Part shown: positions 11,647 through 25,198 of the stretch, one piece after another | Position numbering within the stretch: the stretch's first letter is position 1 | Layout: every line of letters begins with the position of its first letter | Assembly: GCF_020283565.1 (NCBI RefSeq) | Contig: NC_060059.1 | Span: 5,153,501 to 5,217,500, forward strand | DNA from: Trifolium pratense | Taxonomy: Eukaryota > Streptophyta > Magnoliopsida > Fabales > Fabaceae | Length of the DNA stretch: 64,000 nt | Direction of reading: 5' to 3' | Translations under genes and position numbers: made by a program | Notes under the pieces: model-generated | Told to the model about the DNA's origin: nothing | Database searches by the model: none | What the model saw: only the letters and a program-made list of their open reading frames with translations

Positions 11647-14600
11647 TCAATTAGACTTCATCTCAGTTTCAGAATCATCCTTTAGATTTGCATCAGGATT
11701 GTCCCCGGGGAGAAGACCAAGAAGTGGCAGAGGCAATAATGAGCTAAGATTACAGAGGATTATCAAAGCTGCCAAGTTATCAAATCTGTCTTTGGTGACA
11801 CCAAATACTTGAGTCAGGCCTGCACCTATCAATCCCCCAAGAACACTCCCTCCGTTAGATACCGACATGAGAGTTGCAAAAAGAGTTGCCTCCATCCCCT
11901 CTGGACATAATCTTGCTGCTAGCACAAGAACTGGCATAAAAGAAGCCTGAAATACACTAGCAATCAGACACAAGACAAATTTTGCACAAACAAATATTAT
12001 TGAAGTTAAACGGTTCAATTAAAGCCCAAGATTCATGCGGTGAATGGTGATATTGTGTATTTAATGGCATAAGTTGGCACTAATTTTGTATTCAATCATA
12101 AATAATATCAACATTAACTTGCCATTATCAAAGCTACAATCACAAATATATTTCAGCATGAGAATAGTTGAAAGATTCTATTTTACAAAAAAAGAGGAAG
12201 TAAAACCAAATATATCTCAGCATGAAGTGCTCTAAAAATCCATGGAAAACCATGTACCCCTGCAAATAAGCAGTCTACATAGAAAGCTTCTCGTTTTTCT
12301 GTGGTTTGTGATGTTCAATTAAATGTCTTATTTATTACAAGAGGCCACTATGTGAATTGTATCAAGTACGAGGAGAGTGAAGTCTTGGTCAAGGAAATGA
12401 GACAACAAGAAAAGGTGGAAGAGATATTTTACAAGCTATTTTTAATGAAGGATACATGATCTATTGAACTTTAATAGGCTAAATATCATAGAGGAATATA
12501 AAAATAATACCTTTTATAATATATGAGAACGAGGTTAAAAAAATTGAAGAGGATGGATAATGGCGAAGCAATGGGACCAAATAATATACTCCGAATATAA
12601 GCAAAAAAAAAAAAAAGAAGCTTTCTAGGTTCATTGAATAAAGCATGCATATGGACTATAAATAATTCAGATACATGCTTAATTGAATGAACCTAGAAAG
12701 CTTTTTTTGCTTATGTTCAAAACCGGAGGGAGTACTTATTGAGATATAAAGGAACTAGAAATGAAAGGCTTAAGAAGGTGTTTGAGACCAAAATTACAGA
12801 GAGAGAAAATAAAAAAAAAGTAATATTAAAATGGGAAAGAATTAAGGCTAAGCTTAAGACTCCAAAGGGAAGGAATTGCCTAAGCTTACAACCGATATCT
12901 GAGAAGCTGGCTAAGAACATTCACACTGATCATTCTACTCCTCCACGCTAGCTTAATAACTATGAATATTAATTTCAACATAACTGAGTGCTAAGTCAGC
13001 GAGTTATCCCAGCCTTCCCCATTGTGCTCTATTTTGTCTCTTCTGATATGCACCTTCAAAATCTTGAGCCTTTGATCTCGCCCATTACCAATGTCTTTGA
13101 ATTTTATTTCCCCAACAACCCCATTTTTAGATCAACCAGCCAAATATTTGTCCCAGTACAGTTACAGACTCACGGCCTTGTCATTAAGGCTGAAAGTTGG
13201 AAATTGGCTTATAGTGAACCCATCTTCCTGGCCTTCAAGAAAACTCATTCTACAACTGCAAATGATTGTCACATCTATGTTTATTTGCAAACTTCTTCAC
13301 TCTACACCTAGTTCATTCTAAATTACAATTTAGTTGTTGAAGAGTCTTATAACAAAACAATTAAATCTCACGCCACTACTTATACTAGAGTCCCCCTTGG
13401 CAAATAACAAGTAATTGTGGTGATTTGCATCCATGCACCACCTCAAACAGCGCCATACCAACAAACACATGGTAAGTAGTATTATACCACAATCCAACCC
13501 AATCAAGCCACATCAACCAGTTTGTAGGTTGTCTCGTGTCCTGATGTAAAAACCCTGGAGTAAATTATGTGCATCTATATAGCACTTCAGTCAGTACATT
13601 AGATTTGGGATGATATGCTAAGCTTATTCTTTGCCCTGTTCCAAGCAGCTAAAATAATTCCTTCCAAGAGTTGCTCACAAAATAGGATCCGTGAGACTTA
13701 AAATAGATTTTGAGATGCCATATAACCTTACGACCTCTTTACTAAACAGTTCACCCATTGTTTTGGAGATATAAAGGATGTTCCATCAAAGTAAAATGGT
13801 TATACTTAGAAAGCCTAACGGCCAGCTCTAAAATTACTTCTTATCCCTTCAACTTTGGCATGACAACCATAAAATCTGTTGAAATATCTTCCCAATCCAA
13901 ATCCGAACATTCAAAGATTGTAACAAACCATCAAGGGACAGAGCCGGTATTTTTTTCCTTTGACAAAAATCATAAAAGATCCAGCCGCCAATGCTGAATT
14001 GCTAAGGACACTGCCATAATCTCTTCCTCATGACAATTTCTCTAAAGATCTGTCAGAGAAAGCCATAATGTAGAAAGCAATTGGCCAGTCAAGTCAGTAA
14101 ACTACCTTAGCCTTCCCATTTTGTCCTTTTTTGCTTCTAGTAAAAAACCTTCCCCGCTAGTCTAACAAACTGTTTTTTTCATTAACGTGCCAAAAGTATG
14201 GCTTACAAAGTTGTTGGAGGAGATTAGAAGGTTGAAGATCATCCCACATAAGTGGAGGATAAGTAATCCCTATCTATGAGAACAAGTGTAACATAAAGGA
14301 CTACACAAAATTATAGAGGGATTAAGCTCATGTGTCTTCATTGATCCATATAGTGGGATAAGACTTGATTGTTTTGGTTGCAACTGTAAGCTCGTGTTTC
14401 ATATTATGAATGGGATATGGTAATTGAGCTGAGATTAAAACAAGGGACATACAATAAATTTGGCTCATTATTTAAAATAATGACAAAATAAGGAAGATAA
14501 TCCATAGGGTCCAAGCGAAGTGGATGAAATGAAAGGGAGCTTTGAAAAAGCTTTTCTTTCATATAGAAGCAACAATTCAAAAAGTATTTGCAATACCAAA

Positions 14601-17600
14601 ATTAGCCTGAATATCTAACATTACAGAGACAAAATATTATTTTGGCCGTATAGACAGAAATATGAATGGATTTTAGCAGAGAAAAAGACAAATGAAATAC
14701 TCAAAACCTCTATATTTTTTATTTAATTTTTGGTAAACACAAGAAACCTAGTTAATAAAACTGTGTCAGAGGTAGTATTATGTTTTCCAGAGTCAGCAGT
14801 ATATAACTAGTGTAAATAAAGATAATGATAACCTGACTCAAAACAGTGAGAATTAGCGAATCGCCAATAGCAAACCACTCATCACTTATTCCAAACTTCC
14901 GGTTTAGTCCGGTGACCAGGAGAACCTGTTAAAAGAGGTTTAAAACATGAGAAAGCTATTAGAACAGCCTTCTCAAATTAAAACAATAAATATACTTAAA
15001 ACATAAAACTAAATACCAACCTGAGTCATCCCAAGAGCGGAACCTAAAATGGTAGTCCCAAGAAATATTTTCCGCAAAGGAACATTCTTCAGAAATCCAT
15101 TATAAAGTCCAACACCGAGCAGGGATGCAATTGAGGTAACAAGCTTGACACGTCCTAAAAACTCGGGGGTAAAACCAAGAGAATTTGTGCTGAAATGAAT
15201 AAGAGATTATTAAAATTAAGTAAATGATATGTGTTGATAGGAAAATATCAAGACGGCGTGGAACTCAATGAAAATGATCATATTCACAGAATGGACATAC
15301 TTAAAGTAGAACATAGCAGAGTCAGACTGTGGGGTTGCTTGCCACAAGAAAATAAACAGGGTGGGAAGAAAAATACTGGGCTGTCGTACAGAATCCCATA
15401 GCTGAATAATGCTCTCTTTTGAACTTTCCAAAAACTCGGGCCCGGCAAATGAAAATGTTTGCCCTCTTGCTGTACCAAGCATAGGTTGTTCTTTTACAAG
15501 AACAGCAACAGCAGATGTCAGTAGTGGAAGCAATGCTGTGACACCAAAAACAAACCTGGACCATAGTGTAAAAAGAAAATATTAGAAGAGAAAAATACTG
15601 CATTCAGTAATCAGAAGTATTTCTAATCACAACTTCTTCCCCAGTACCTTACTCCATATGCATCCAGCAAAGACCCACTGAAATAGGAGCTCACAATTCC
15701 ACCAAAAGCTGACGAACCCCAACATAAAGACTGAAGAGATCCCGAAGTGCTTTGTGACTCACCGCGCGCCCTTTCCACGACCATTGAATCTACAACCTAA
15801 ATTATAGCTCAGTGTCTGACAGTTCTCTGAACAATTACGTCATAAATAGCATAAACATACCAAGTATAAAAAGTACAGCATATAGGAAGCACATCACACA
15901 ATTAAAGAATAATGCTAGCCCCACACTACTTAATGCATCATCTCCCATCTACATAATTTACATCATTTGATCACATATGGTCCCCCCTCATTTTCAATGC
16001 ACATACACACACACTAATTCAGCAACCTCACACAGGTGTGAGTTGGCATGCTTGGCATTGATTTCCACAAACATTATCCATGGTTATATAATTCCAGAAG
16101 AAAAGCAGTATGTGTGAATTACTTAGTAGGAGACACTCACAACATCCGAGAAAGCAACAGAGAGAGATCCAAGGAGTATGCAAATAGCAGCACTATATTT
16201 GCTGTCCACAAAAGTAGCCATCAGACTCCATGAGAGTGCACCAAGCAGCCCTGATAAAACTAGGTATGACCTTCTCCGATAACCAAAAAGGGGGATAGAA
16301 TCGCTGCATGCCATAATAACAGCTTCAGTAATGAAACTTTTGGTGTCAGGGGAGATAAAAGATGGCAATATAATGAACAGCCTGCATGAGGAAGAGGGAA
16401 AAGTGATACAGTTTATACTCACCTAATAAAACCATACAGTGGTTTGACGAGCCATGGAAACGCAGAAATACCAGAAATCACAGCTGCCTAGCCAATATAT
16501 TAACATTTTAGTCCTTCAAATATTGGTGTCAATTGGTTCAATCAAAAAAGAAAAAGGAGCATAGTTTCAAGGAAATTCTATCATTTTTAAGTTTCTACAG
16601 TTGACCTTCACAAGGTATCAGAGAAATATCACGTGATATTACTATTGTATCTCAGAATATAAGTATCTTGTGTGATCTTGCAGAATCTGTTCCCATATCT
16701 AATTATAATTTCTAGTTTGTTTCAACGTTTTATAAGGACCAATTGAAGTCTAGTAAATATGGGATTAAGGGTTAGTGTTTTATCTTTTGTGTCACATCAT
16801 ATCTTATCTTATTATCATATCGTATATATAGAAGACAAGATAATATTATGCTTAATCTCTATTGTCTCAATTCCTTTATCCTTTACTAATAAATCCCAAT
16901 AACAGACACAAGCAAAGGCTCAGGTTAATTGATTACACCTTGGATCAGATATATGAGTAAAAGTTACAAAAATCAAATGGAAAATAATCAAAAAAATGTT
17001 GAGTCACATGACCAACCATGAGTGTTAAAAACACATACCTCAGCAGGATCCAGATGCAAATCATCCTTTAAATAAAAGCTAACAGCCAACCTTGCAAGTC
17101 CTAAAACACCTTGAACAAAGTATACCATCGCAACAGCAACAGTATCTGGGGATAGATCAATCCCATACAATGTACCATATTTCTTCTTCCGAAGAGCAGT
17201 TTTACTAGTGGAGGAAGCCTCTAGATCTGTCTCTGTTATTAACGTATCGTCTTTTCCTGCACCTGCCACAAAATCTAACAATGCAGTTGGTAATGACTTC
17301 ATTATATCTTAAAACAAACAAGAATGTCGGCTAAAACAAACACTAGTGTCAATTCCTTTGGCAACAATAACTAAAACAAACAATGGTGTCAGCGAATCCT
17401 TCACATCATAAAGACTTGACAATTTGCATATACAATTATGTATTACAAAAATATAAACTTTAAGTTACTCTTAGACTCTTAGGACCTGTTTGGATTGACT
17501 TATTTGAGCTTATCTACTAGCATAAGTTTTGCGAGACTATTTGGGAAAATTTATAAAAAACAGCTTATGACATTTTAAATAAGCCTTTTTCAGCTAATTT

Positions 17601-18504
17601 TCATAAGTTCTCCAAGATAGCTTGTAAAAACAGCTTATAACATATACAATATCAACTAAATTAAATTTTATCTTTTGCTAGAGAAATAGCTTATGTAAGT
17701 TTATACATGAGCGCTTATCATGATAAGAGCTTGTGCTATAAGCTGTTTATCCAAAAAGGGGCTAAATTTACTTATTTGAGTTTATCTGCCGGCATAAGCA
17801 GTTAAGCGCTTGTGACATTGTTTGGAATAACTTATGGAAATAGCTTATGATGTATCCATAAATAGTTTTCAGATTATTTTGATAAGCTCTCCAAGATAGC
17901 TTATAAAAACAGTTATTGACTCATTTTTGAGCTTATGCGAAATAACTTATGCAAATAAATAAGTTTTTATGTATTATTATAAGTTTTTCAAGGTAGTTTA
18001 TGAGAAAACAGCTTATAAAGATACAATTTTTTTTAGCGAAACTTATGAATTAACATAAAAGTTTATTTATTTGCATAAGCTATTTTCACAAGCTAAAAAA
18101 TAAGCCAAATCCAAACGGGAGCTTATACTAAGCACTTATATGATAAAAGCTGAATTAAACTATTTATCCAAACAGAGCCTTAATACTACTGGTGAAACTG
18201 GTTGCATCAAGACTGCATCGTGCATTCATCAATCACAGATAAATACTTCTTACAGCGAAAGAAAAAACATAGGTGTGAAATTCATCACCTCAAAATTAGA
18301 AACATTGTAAACAAAACAAGTTAAACCTAAAATTGAACTCAGAAATAAAACAGAAGAAACGCTATGAACGATTTAGATTGTTACAAGTTCGAAGGAGGAG
18401 AATTATCAATTTTACTTACCGGTTCGAGAACCCAATAATGAGTCGCTATCATCATCGGTGCTAAGTCGGAAAGCAGATGCCGATCTCGGAACGATGCCGG
18501 ACAT
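11647..18504 (-). CDS. Folate-biopterin transporter family protein (FBT/BT1 type), nine exons
   Basis: Predicted 500-residue multi-pass membrane carrier of the folate-biopterin transporter branch of the major facilitator superfamily. Exons (minus): 18420-18504, 17039-17262, 16423-16487, 16141-16303, 15648-15796, 15301-15555, 15021-15189, 14833-14925, 11647-11946. All joins are GT-AG and keep phase. The short acidic N-terminus (residues 1-50) precedes hydrophobic helices; [20 protein letters not shown] (exon 2) and [19 protein letters not shown] (exons 3-4) are family hallmarks. The C-terminus is hydrophilic, ending TEMKSN. Length matches the family (about 450-560 residues). I chose the ATG at 18504 ([12 protein letters not shown]); an in-frame ATG at 18654 would add 50 residues, so a transit peptide is not excluded. 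Substrate and compartment are inference: plant members include plastid folate carriers, others are uncharacterised. Confidence 0.88.
12589..12732. mobile_element. Stowaway MITE in the last intron of the transporter gene
   Basis: The inverted arms include GAAGCTTTCTAGGTTCATT and AATGAACCTAGAAAGC. The ends are CTCCGAATATAAGC and GCTTATGTTCAAAACCGGAGGGAG. TA flanks are at 12587-12588 and 12733-12734. Confidence 0.8.
12980..14180 (-). mobile_element. Decayed Ty3/gypsy integrase region inside an intron
   Basis: Translating the minus strand in shifting frames gives integrase-core-like segments: an [22 protein letters not shown] stretch around 13680-13740, [10 protein letters not shown] around 13600-13630 and [20 protein letters not shown] around 13430-13490. 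Stops and frameshifts interrupt all of them, so this is a dead remnant of a gypsy polyprotein. It lies in the 2.9 kb intron 8 of the transporter gene, in the same orientation. I found no LTRs or target-site duplication. Open frames on the plus strand here are shadows. Confidence 0.65.
17482..18179. mobile_element. Tourist/PIF-Harbinger-like MITE, 698 bp
   Basis: It starts GGACCTGTTTGGAT and ends ATCCAAACAGAGCC, an inverted repeat with two mismatches. It is flanked by TTA at 17479-17481 and 18180-18182, the 3 bp target duplication of PIF/Harbinger elements. The inside is rich in repeated AGCTTATAA/TTATAAGCT motifs and has no transposase. It sits in intron 1 of the transporter gene. Confidence 0.85.
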
Positions 18505-18654
18505 TTCAGTTCCCGGCGGGTTCCGATGAGTTTTCCGGCGGTATTGCGGTGAACGAGCGACGATCGGTGTGGGGCGTATGTTAGAGGTGCAGAAATTGGG
18601 AAATTTGGAGGGTAGTAACGGTATTAATGACAAAATATTACTAATACAAGTCAT

Positions 18655-21081
18655 TTTAGTATTTATTTATTAGTTATTTAAATTAAATTGAACTGAATGA
18701 ATGAATTAAATTAAGGAACTAAAATTTGAAAACATGGTGATTATTTATTTGTTGCTCAGTGTTTTGGTGTTCAATCACACACCTTTCAGATTCGTGTGCG
18801 GTGTTTCTATTTTATTTTTATTATTTTATGTAAGTTTATCCTGTTGAAAAAATGGTGGCAATGTTTCAATTCAAGTTGGACTAGTCAATATTTGTGAAGG
18901 TTTTTTTTCTTCTTCCATAATCCTATTGTGTTTTCAGGAAAAAAAAACTCTCATAATTGGAAGTTCGATCGAAAAATAAATAAAAAATAAATTCATTCAA
19001 AAGAATTTCCAAACAATTTATATAGCTCATTAATCATTTAAACTAGATAACATGATTTTGTCAATTTTGAAGGATTTGCTATGGATAGATTTTTCTTTCA
19101 GAAGCTATGTGTGAAGAGTAGTGTGAAGGAAATTTCAATATGAGCTATGAATGGTTAGACACAAAATATAACATATTAAACAATAGATTGAATCATGAAG
19201 AGTGTACCTTTTAGTATAGCGAATATTGTGAGAGAGCAAAATCATGAGAGGAATAACTATCTGCATCGCCATTAGTGTTTAGGTTTAATCTTGTGAAAAC
19301 GTCTGATGGGATAACGTTTATACAACTGAACGGATGATGGCAGAGACTTCTTATTGGGCTTAACCGAATGGTCCAACTCATCACGGTCCATTCAAAAACA
19401 ATAGCTCAATCAAATAATTCATCAATAATTAAGTGTTTAATATAATAGATCATAATTTATATTAAGAATTTCTAATAATTGATTGTTGTCGATCCATAAT
19501 TGATTAATTAAATAATTAATCCAACGTAGTGGAGTTAGAAGCTGGTCTTATATTTTTAGTAGAAGTATCCTCCCTTTGAATGTTTTTGTATGAAATTAGT
19601 TGCTTTTTGCACCCTCCTTTTGTTCTCCTACATTCACTTCTCTAGTTCTTTTTTATAGAATAGAGGGAAAACAAGATTGTATGCACAACAAACTTTTATC
19701 ATATACCTCCAAACGATGTTTGTCACACCAGCCACCCACCCTTTCCCCTTGTTTCCCCAATTTCCAATGTCATCTCCCCTCCTCCCTCTATTGATCCAAC
19801 CATCACCTTGTATTTCCTCTCCTCCCTATGTCGATTGCACTACCGATATCTACCATCTGAAGTTGAAACGGATGAAACAACGTCATTTCAAATAATAATG
19901 TTGTTGGCATTATTTTGAGGTAAGAAATGAATGAGATTAATGATGAGGAAAGGACGTTGATCGAACATAGAAAGGAGAGGCTTTTCAAGGGAGCCAATCT
20001 TGGTTGAGAAGTTAAGAAGTGTCGGATGGGGCAGTTGCTTTGATGTTTGAAAGTCTGAAAGTGTTGCTCCTAGAAGTTACATATTATTCACAAAGAAGAA
20101 TCAATAACTACCTTGGACGCGAGTTTCCCATTTTCTCCGATAGCTTTTAAACTTTTTTTCTTCTTGTCTTCAATAACTTTATCGTTCATTGCTTGAAAGT
20201 GAAACCAAAAAATTTATATTCAAACAAGTAATACAAGACATGTGAAACTCCTGCCCTCTAGAATTTGCCCTAATTTTAATACTAGGACCACTTTGGATCC
20301 TTTTTAATGGAGTCTATATATTATTAGATGCCTATTACAAAGATATGAATTACTACATTTTTCTATAAATATATCTAAAATCTTAAATGTAAATAAATAT
20401 GCCATACAATAAATAGAAATAAACTTTCCCAAAATTTTCTTTAATCTAATTCTTCCTTTAAAAATGACATAAAAAAGTAAGGAGAGGACAAAGATGTCCC
20501 AAATAGAAAATATCAACAAAACAATAAGTGGTATAATAACTACTTTATCAATTACTTATGATAGTTATTGTCATTTATTTCTTGAAATAATAATTCCAAA
20601 TTAGTCCTCTTGATCTATCTAATCTAATTAATTCTCCCATTAGAGCAAAACTTACATCAAGTGTCATGTTCAATGCCATGTAGAACAGGCTTCTATAATC
20701 AGGTACAGAAGTAAACATGGTAAAAGGACAAACAATCAAACAATATACAAAGGAAAAGAATCTACTACAAATAATGTCATGGGTCCTACTCCTATAGGCG
20801 TGATTATAGCATTATTAATGTGTAGTACTTTATCAAAAATAAATAATGTAAGCTCATGTCATACATAATTATCATCATCACCATCAAAATTACAAATAAA
20901 AAAGTGTGACAATAACCCAACATCAATCCCTTAATTCATTTGAAAAAAATTCAAATCTACATTGGTCTAGGAATTTTTAGGATTATTTCATATCCTAGAA
21001 AACTAAAAATTAAAAAAGGGTTTTATTCTAAGCCCTTTGAAGCAAAGGTTAAACATCCTAGATGGAATTATGTTCCATAAA
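18655..21081. other. Intergenic: transporter upstream region to FLZ 3' flank
   Basis: No supported gene. The first few hundred bases are presumably the transporter promoter. The short open frames at 19600-20000 and 20300-20520 have no recognisable features. Confidence 0.4.
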
Positions 21082-22596
21082 TTAAACATCCTTGGCTTCC
21101 AACTTGAGCTTCCCTTCCTCCAACAGCATCCCCTCGGAACGACATTCATTGCTGCAAAATGCCATCTCACCCCTACAATAACCACTTTTTATTTTACTTT
21201 TTCAAATAACAATCCAAAATTATATCATCAAATCTCCCCGGAGGAGGTTGGTTTTATTTGTATGCAAATCGGACATTTCTGCGTAACTGCGTAGACTTAT
21301 CCTTCGAGTTAGCCAGAATTAAAATGGACAACAAAGCTCTCACACAAGAGTTTTAATGCAGTAGTTTAAGGGTTCAAATTCAGGCAATGCAGCAACGTTA
21401 AAACTCTTGAGTGAGAGTGTTTTACCGCTCTCACGCAAGAGTTTTAACATTGTTGTCTTAGGGTTCAACAACGTTAAAACTCTTGAGGGAGAGTATTTTA
21501 CTGCTTATTGTTGTCTTAATCAACTAAAATTATTAGTCTATGCAATTACATGCAAAAAGTAATCGTTTACACCAACAAAACAAAAAGAAAAACTCCTAAA
21601 AAGTACTAAAGTTATAGTATACCCTTTGATGATCAAGAACAAACTAAAATCTCCACCAAATTTTCTAATAATCCATATCTCAAATTCTACATACTACCAA
21701 TCAAATTTTAATTTCAAAAATTGAAATTTTGATTATAGATAAATTAGTTCCAAGAATCTAATATCATCTAAATTAAGCTAAAGAATAAGCAATTACCTGT
21801 ACATGAAGATGTCTTCACCCTGCTCAAGATTCTTCTTGCAATGAAAACATTTACTCAGAAAGTTCACAGAAGGATAACAATACTCATTCTCTTGAACAGA
21901 AACAGAGAATCCAACATCAAAACAACTACTCTCAATTATACAATTATCAAATATGTGAGTTGTTCTTGGATTTGGTCCATGAGAAATCACACGAGTATAA
22001 TCCTCTGAAAGTTCCATTTCACTTGCAGAAAGACACCCTTTGAAAACTCCATTAGTAGAAGAATTTGAAGTTTCAGTTTCAGTTTCAAGAACAGAATTAG
22101 TACACACCCCAGATGAAGATTTTCCAACAGGAGAAAGTGAAAAGCTTCCAGAAGAAAAACCCAAATGAGAATTTCCTGTCTTGATACTGAAATCACCTCT
22201 AGATAAAGGTGATGATTCAGATGAAGAAGAAAAAGTTGAACTTGTTGGTAAAAAAGGTGGAATCTGAATCTTTAACTGAGATCCAAACAGAACAGTTCTG
22301 TTTTCTGGTTTTGAATTCACTTCATTGTTTTTTTCATCTACAAGAACATCAACTAAACCAAGACCAACAACTTTTGACTCCAATTTGTGAACATGTTGTG
22401 TTTTAGGACTGTTTGTTTCAGACCAAAAAGGATTCTTCTTGAAGACAGAAAAAGGCTTGTTATCAAGAATTGAAGTAGGACTCATCATAGTTGATTCAGT
22501 TTCATGATGAAAACAACCTTTTGGTGTGAAATTAGTGAACAAGTTTGAAGAATTGAAGAAAGAAGAAGTGATTTTCTTTGAACCAGAATCATCCAT
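21082..22596 (-). CDS. FCS-like zinc finger (FLZ, DUF581) protein, two exons
   Basis: Predicted 296-residue protein from exons 21797-22596 and 21082-21172 (minus), joined across a GT-AG intron in phase 2. The C-terminus holds the FLZ domain, residues about 246-285: FLSKC-FHC, then DIFMYRGEMAFCSNECR, with Cys250, Cys253, Cys273 and Cys277 as the expected zinc ligands. The intron falls between the MY and R of MYRG, a site common to this plant-specific family. The rest is Ser-rich and low in complexity (residues 100-190), as in longer FLZ proteins. Family members scaffold SnRK1 kinase signalling; that role here is by homology. Start is the first ATG (MDDSGSKK). The intron carries a hairpin cluster. 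Confidence 0.9.
21336..21494. repeat. Four alternating inverted repeats (hairpin cluster) in the FLZ intron
   Basis: Arms of about 21 bases alternate in orientation: CTCTCACACAAGAGTTTTAA at 21338-21357, GTTAAAACTCTTGAGTGAG at about 21397-21417, CTCTCACGCAAGAGTTTTAA at about 21428-21448 and GTTAAAACTCTTGAGGGAG at about 21473-21493. The middle pair folds with one mismatch around a loop of roughly 10 bases. Confidence 0.75.
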
Positions 22597-25198
22597 AGCT
22601 AATCACAAACTGTGAAACCAACAAATGAAAATAGAATATAGCAGAAATTCAGAATGATGCATATTGAAAACAAGTGTTCTTCTATGAATAGAAAAAATGG
22701 TGAAAAAAATGAATAAAAAAGAAGGTTAAGTTTTTCTTCCCCGGCTTTTTCGGTGTGTTTCTGAGAATAGAATCAAGATGGTGATGAAAAACGACATGGA
22801 AAGAGAGTCTCAGTAGTCATCATCAAAGGACTAAGACGTGCATGTATCAGAAAACAGAACAAAAGCAGAGTTTGTAATTTTGTTCCTTCTTTTGGCTAAC
22901 TTTTTTTCTTCCTTTCAATTTCTTTTACATTTTTCTAGTATTATTGGATTCCTTTTTCACTACAAATTATTACTACTAGTACTGCTCTCAATAAAACTGG
23001 TCCCAAAATTCCAATTTGAAAACTAAAATATAATTTTTTTTTTTAAAAAAGGAGAAAAATTGAAAAAATATGAGTACTAGTACTAGTGGGGTTATTTATT
23101 TATTTATTTGGATGATTTTGAATGTACCTTTAATGGGGCACTAGTTTCAGTCTTCCATGATTAGGCCTGAAGTTGCAGAGATGAATGAAATAGCAGAGAA
23201 AGGAAAGAAGCGGTTTGTGATTGGAGTAACTGGTTGGTGGGTTTTTCTAATAATAAAAACCAGTATGATTGAATTTTTTTTGTTGTTTTTTTTTTTAAAA
23301 AAAAAAACTTTGTACCCGGTCTTAGGACCGACTAATTCAAGATGATCAATCTCACCGCCACTTGCGGGGTCCTATTTAAAGCTAGAGTTTTTTTTTTTGC
23401 TCGGTATGGACTTAGCCCACTGAAATTGGTACCAGGGGAATCGAACATGAGACCTTGAGAAGAGCATACTTCAAAGACCCAAACCAACACCACTAGAACA
23501 ACACCAAGTGGGTTGTTTACAATGAGCTGAGAATTGAACCTATAACCTATAGCGTACTACCCAAACCCCTCACCACTAGATAAAACCTAGTGGCTTAACC
23601 CCAAGTGGGTTATTATTTTTGTTGTTATTTTAATTTGAATAAAAAAATTTAAAAAAACATCTGTTTAAAATAATTTTACATTATCAACCAATATCAATCA
23701 TATTTTTCGCCAAAATGTCACATAACCCACTTCACCATTTTTATTCGATGTGACATGTAAATTGAAAGTTTTTTATTTTTACTTATGTATATTTTTTTTA
23801 ATACTTGATATCCGGTTTAAAGCCAAGTTTTTTTTGCTCCGTATGAACTTAGCCCGCCAAAATTGGCACCAGAGAAACCAAAATTAAAAGTTTTTTTTAT
23901 TAAATAATCATATAAAACTATTTTAAATCGTAAGAATTAAACTTAATAAAAAAATTGAATGATGGGTTGCGTTGTTTCAGGTGAATGATTGAGTGGTTTT
24001 TAAGAAGGTCACACCAGGATGATCTCAGCAATGGTAGTTTTTACTAGAGTACAAAGTAGGAGTACTATGTTTATGTTGTTAATGTTAATCTCTCTTTCTT
24101 TGCTGGCTTTGATGTGTGAGAGTGGAATTTTGTATCGGCTATCTCTATCTCTCACTCTCAACGCACTTAACAATAGCATCATCAATGAATGAATCAGAGG
24201 CACTGTGTTATGGGAGTATCATAGCATACCATACCATGCTCACATCATACATTATTACTGATACCAGTCGCAGAATCTTCAAATTAAAAGATTAATTTGA
24301 CAATATGTTTATTTTTACATATTTTTTATTTTATACATTTTACACTCCTTTAAAAATACAAATAAAATAAATTTGAAAATAAATTTGACTATATACAATT
24401 TTATGTTTAAAAGATAAGTTGCGTTACTCGAACGTCAAAATACAAAACATTGTCTACGACATCGTGTGTGTTTATATATGCACATAAAAAGAACCATATT
24501 TGACATTATAATTTTCACGTCAAAATATATTTTCTCCTAAATGATTAAGCACATCGCTATCTACCTTCAATCTATTCGATGCAGGTATTATGGGTCTAGA
24601 GAGATATGAATTCTTTACAGTCAGATAACTCGTTCAGTCACACGATCGGTGCATTATGGACCCTTTGATTGGGAACTTATACTTGATTTGCGTTTATAAA
24701 AAATGTTGCAAACTTTGCACAAACACTAGTAAGAAAAGGTCAGACACATAGAGAAACTTGTAGACATTTGGTAGGATATATACAAATGTGTAAAGTAAAG
24801 CTTATGCATCTTTATGGTTATAAAAACTTGTTTCAAAACTTATCTTTTAGATTGTGAGTTGCTTCTAATCACTTTGCTTGAAACACTTTCATTTCTTAAT
24901 TAACTAATTAATTAACACTCCTAGCTCATATTGGCATATTGCCCAATAGTTCCTTAAAGTTAGTTCTAGTTGTATAATTAAGTTGGTTATGATATTATAC
25001 GTATCGTGTTAGGTTTAGTTAGATTAGTTATAATCAATCTATATTGGCACAATCATATTGTTTATTTCCCAACCACACAATACACACACACAATGTAACC
25101 GAATAGGTTGTTACAAATATGAATATATTGAAAAGAAACAACAATCTCCAACAAGTGAAAATTAACATTCAAATGGGAGATCTAGGAATGAAAGTAGA
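22597..25198. other. FLZ upstream region and repeat-bearing intergenic DNA
   Basis: The first few hundred bases are presumably the FLZ promoter and leader. SINE material lies at 23276-23616, with a small related piece at 23800-23872. No gene is supported in the remainder. Confidence 0.45.
23276..23516 (-). mobile_element. SINE, same family as 842-1116
   Basis: It shares with 842-1116 the tail-proximal TAGGACCGACTAATTCAAG, the ACTTAGCCCACTGAAATTGG middle and the CCAAGTGGGTT terminus, with a T-rich tail at 23276-23310. A truncated second copy follows at 23517-23616, ending CCCCAAGTGGGTT. Confidence 0.7.

Noticed and set aside
12988..13321. Overlapping 107- and 76-codon plus-strand frames
   Set aside because: They lie antisense to a decayed gypsy pol region inside an intron and have no recognisable protein features.
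18505..18654. Extended N-terminus for the transporter from the ATG at 18654
   Set aside because: The added 50 residues are not clearly transit-peptide-like and the downstream [10 protein letters not shown] start fits family length; not excluded, only less likely.
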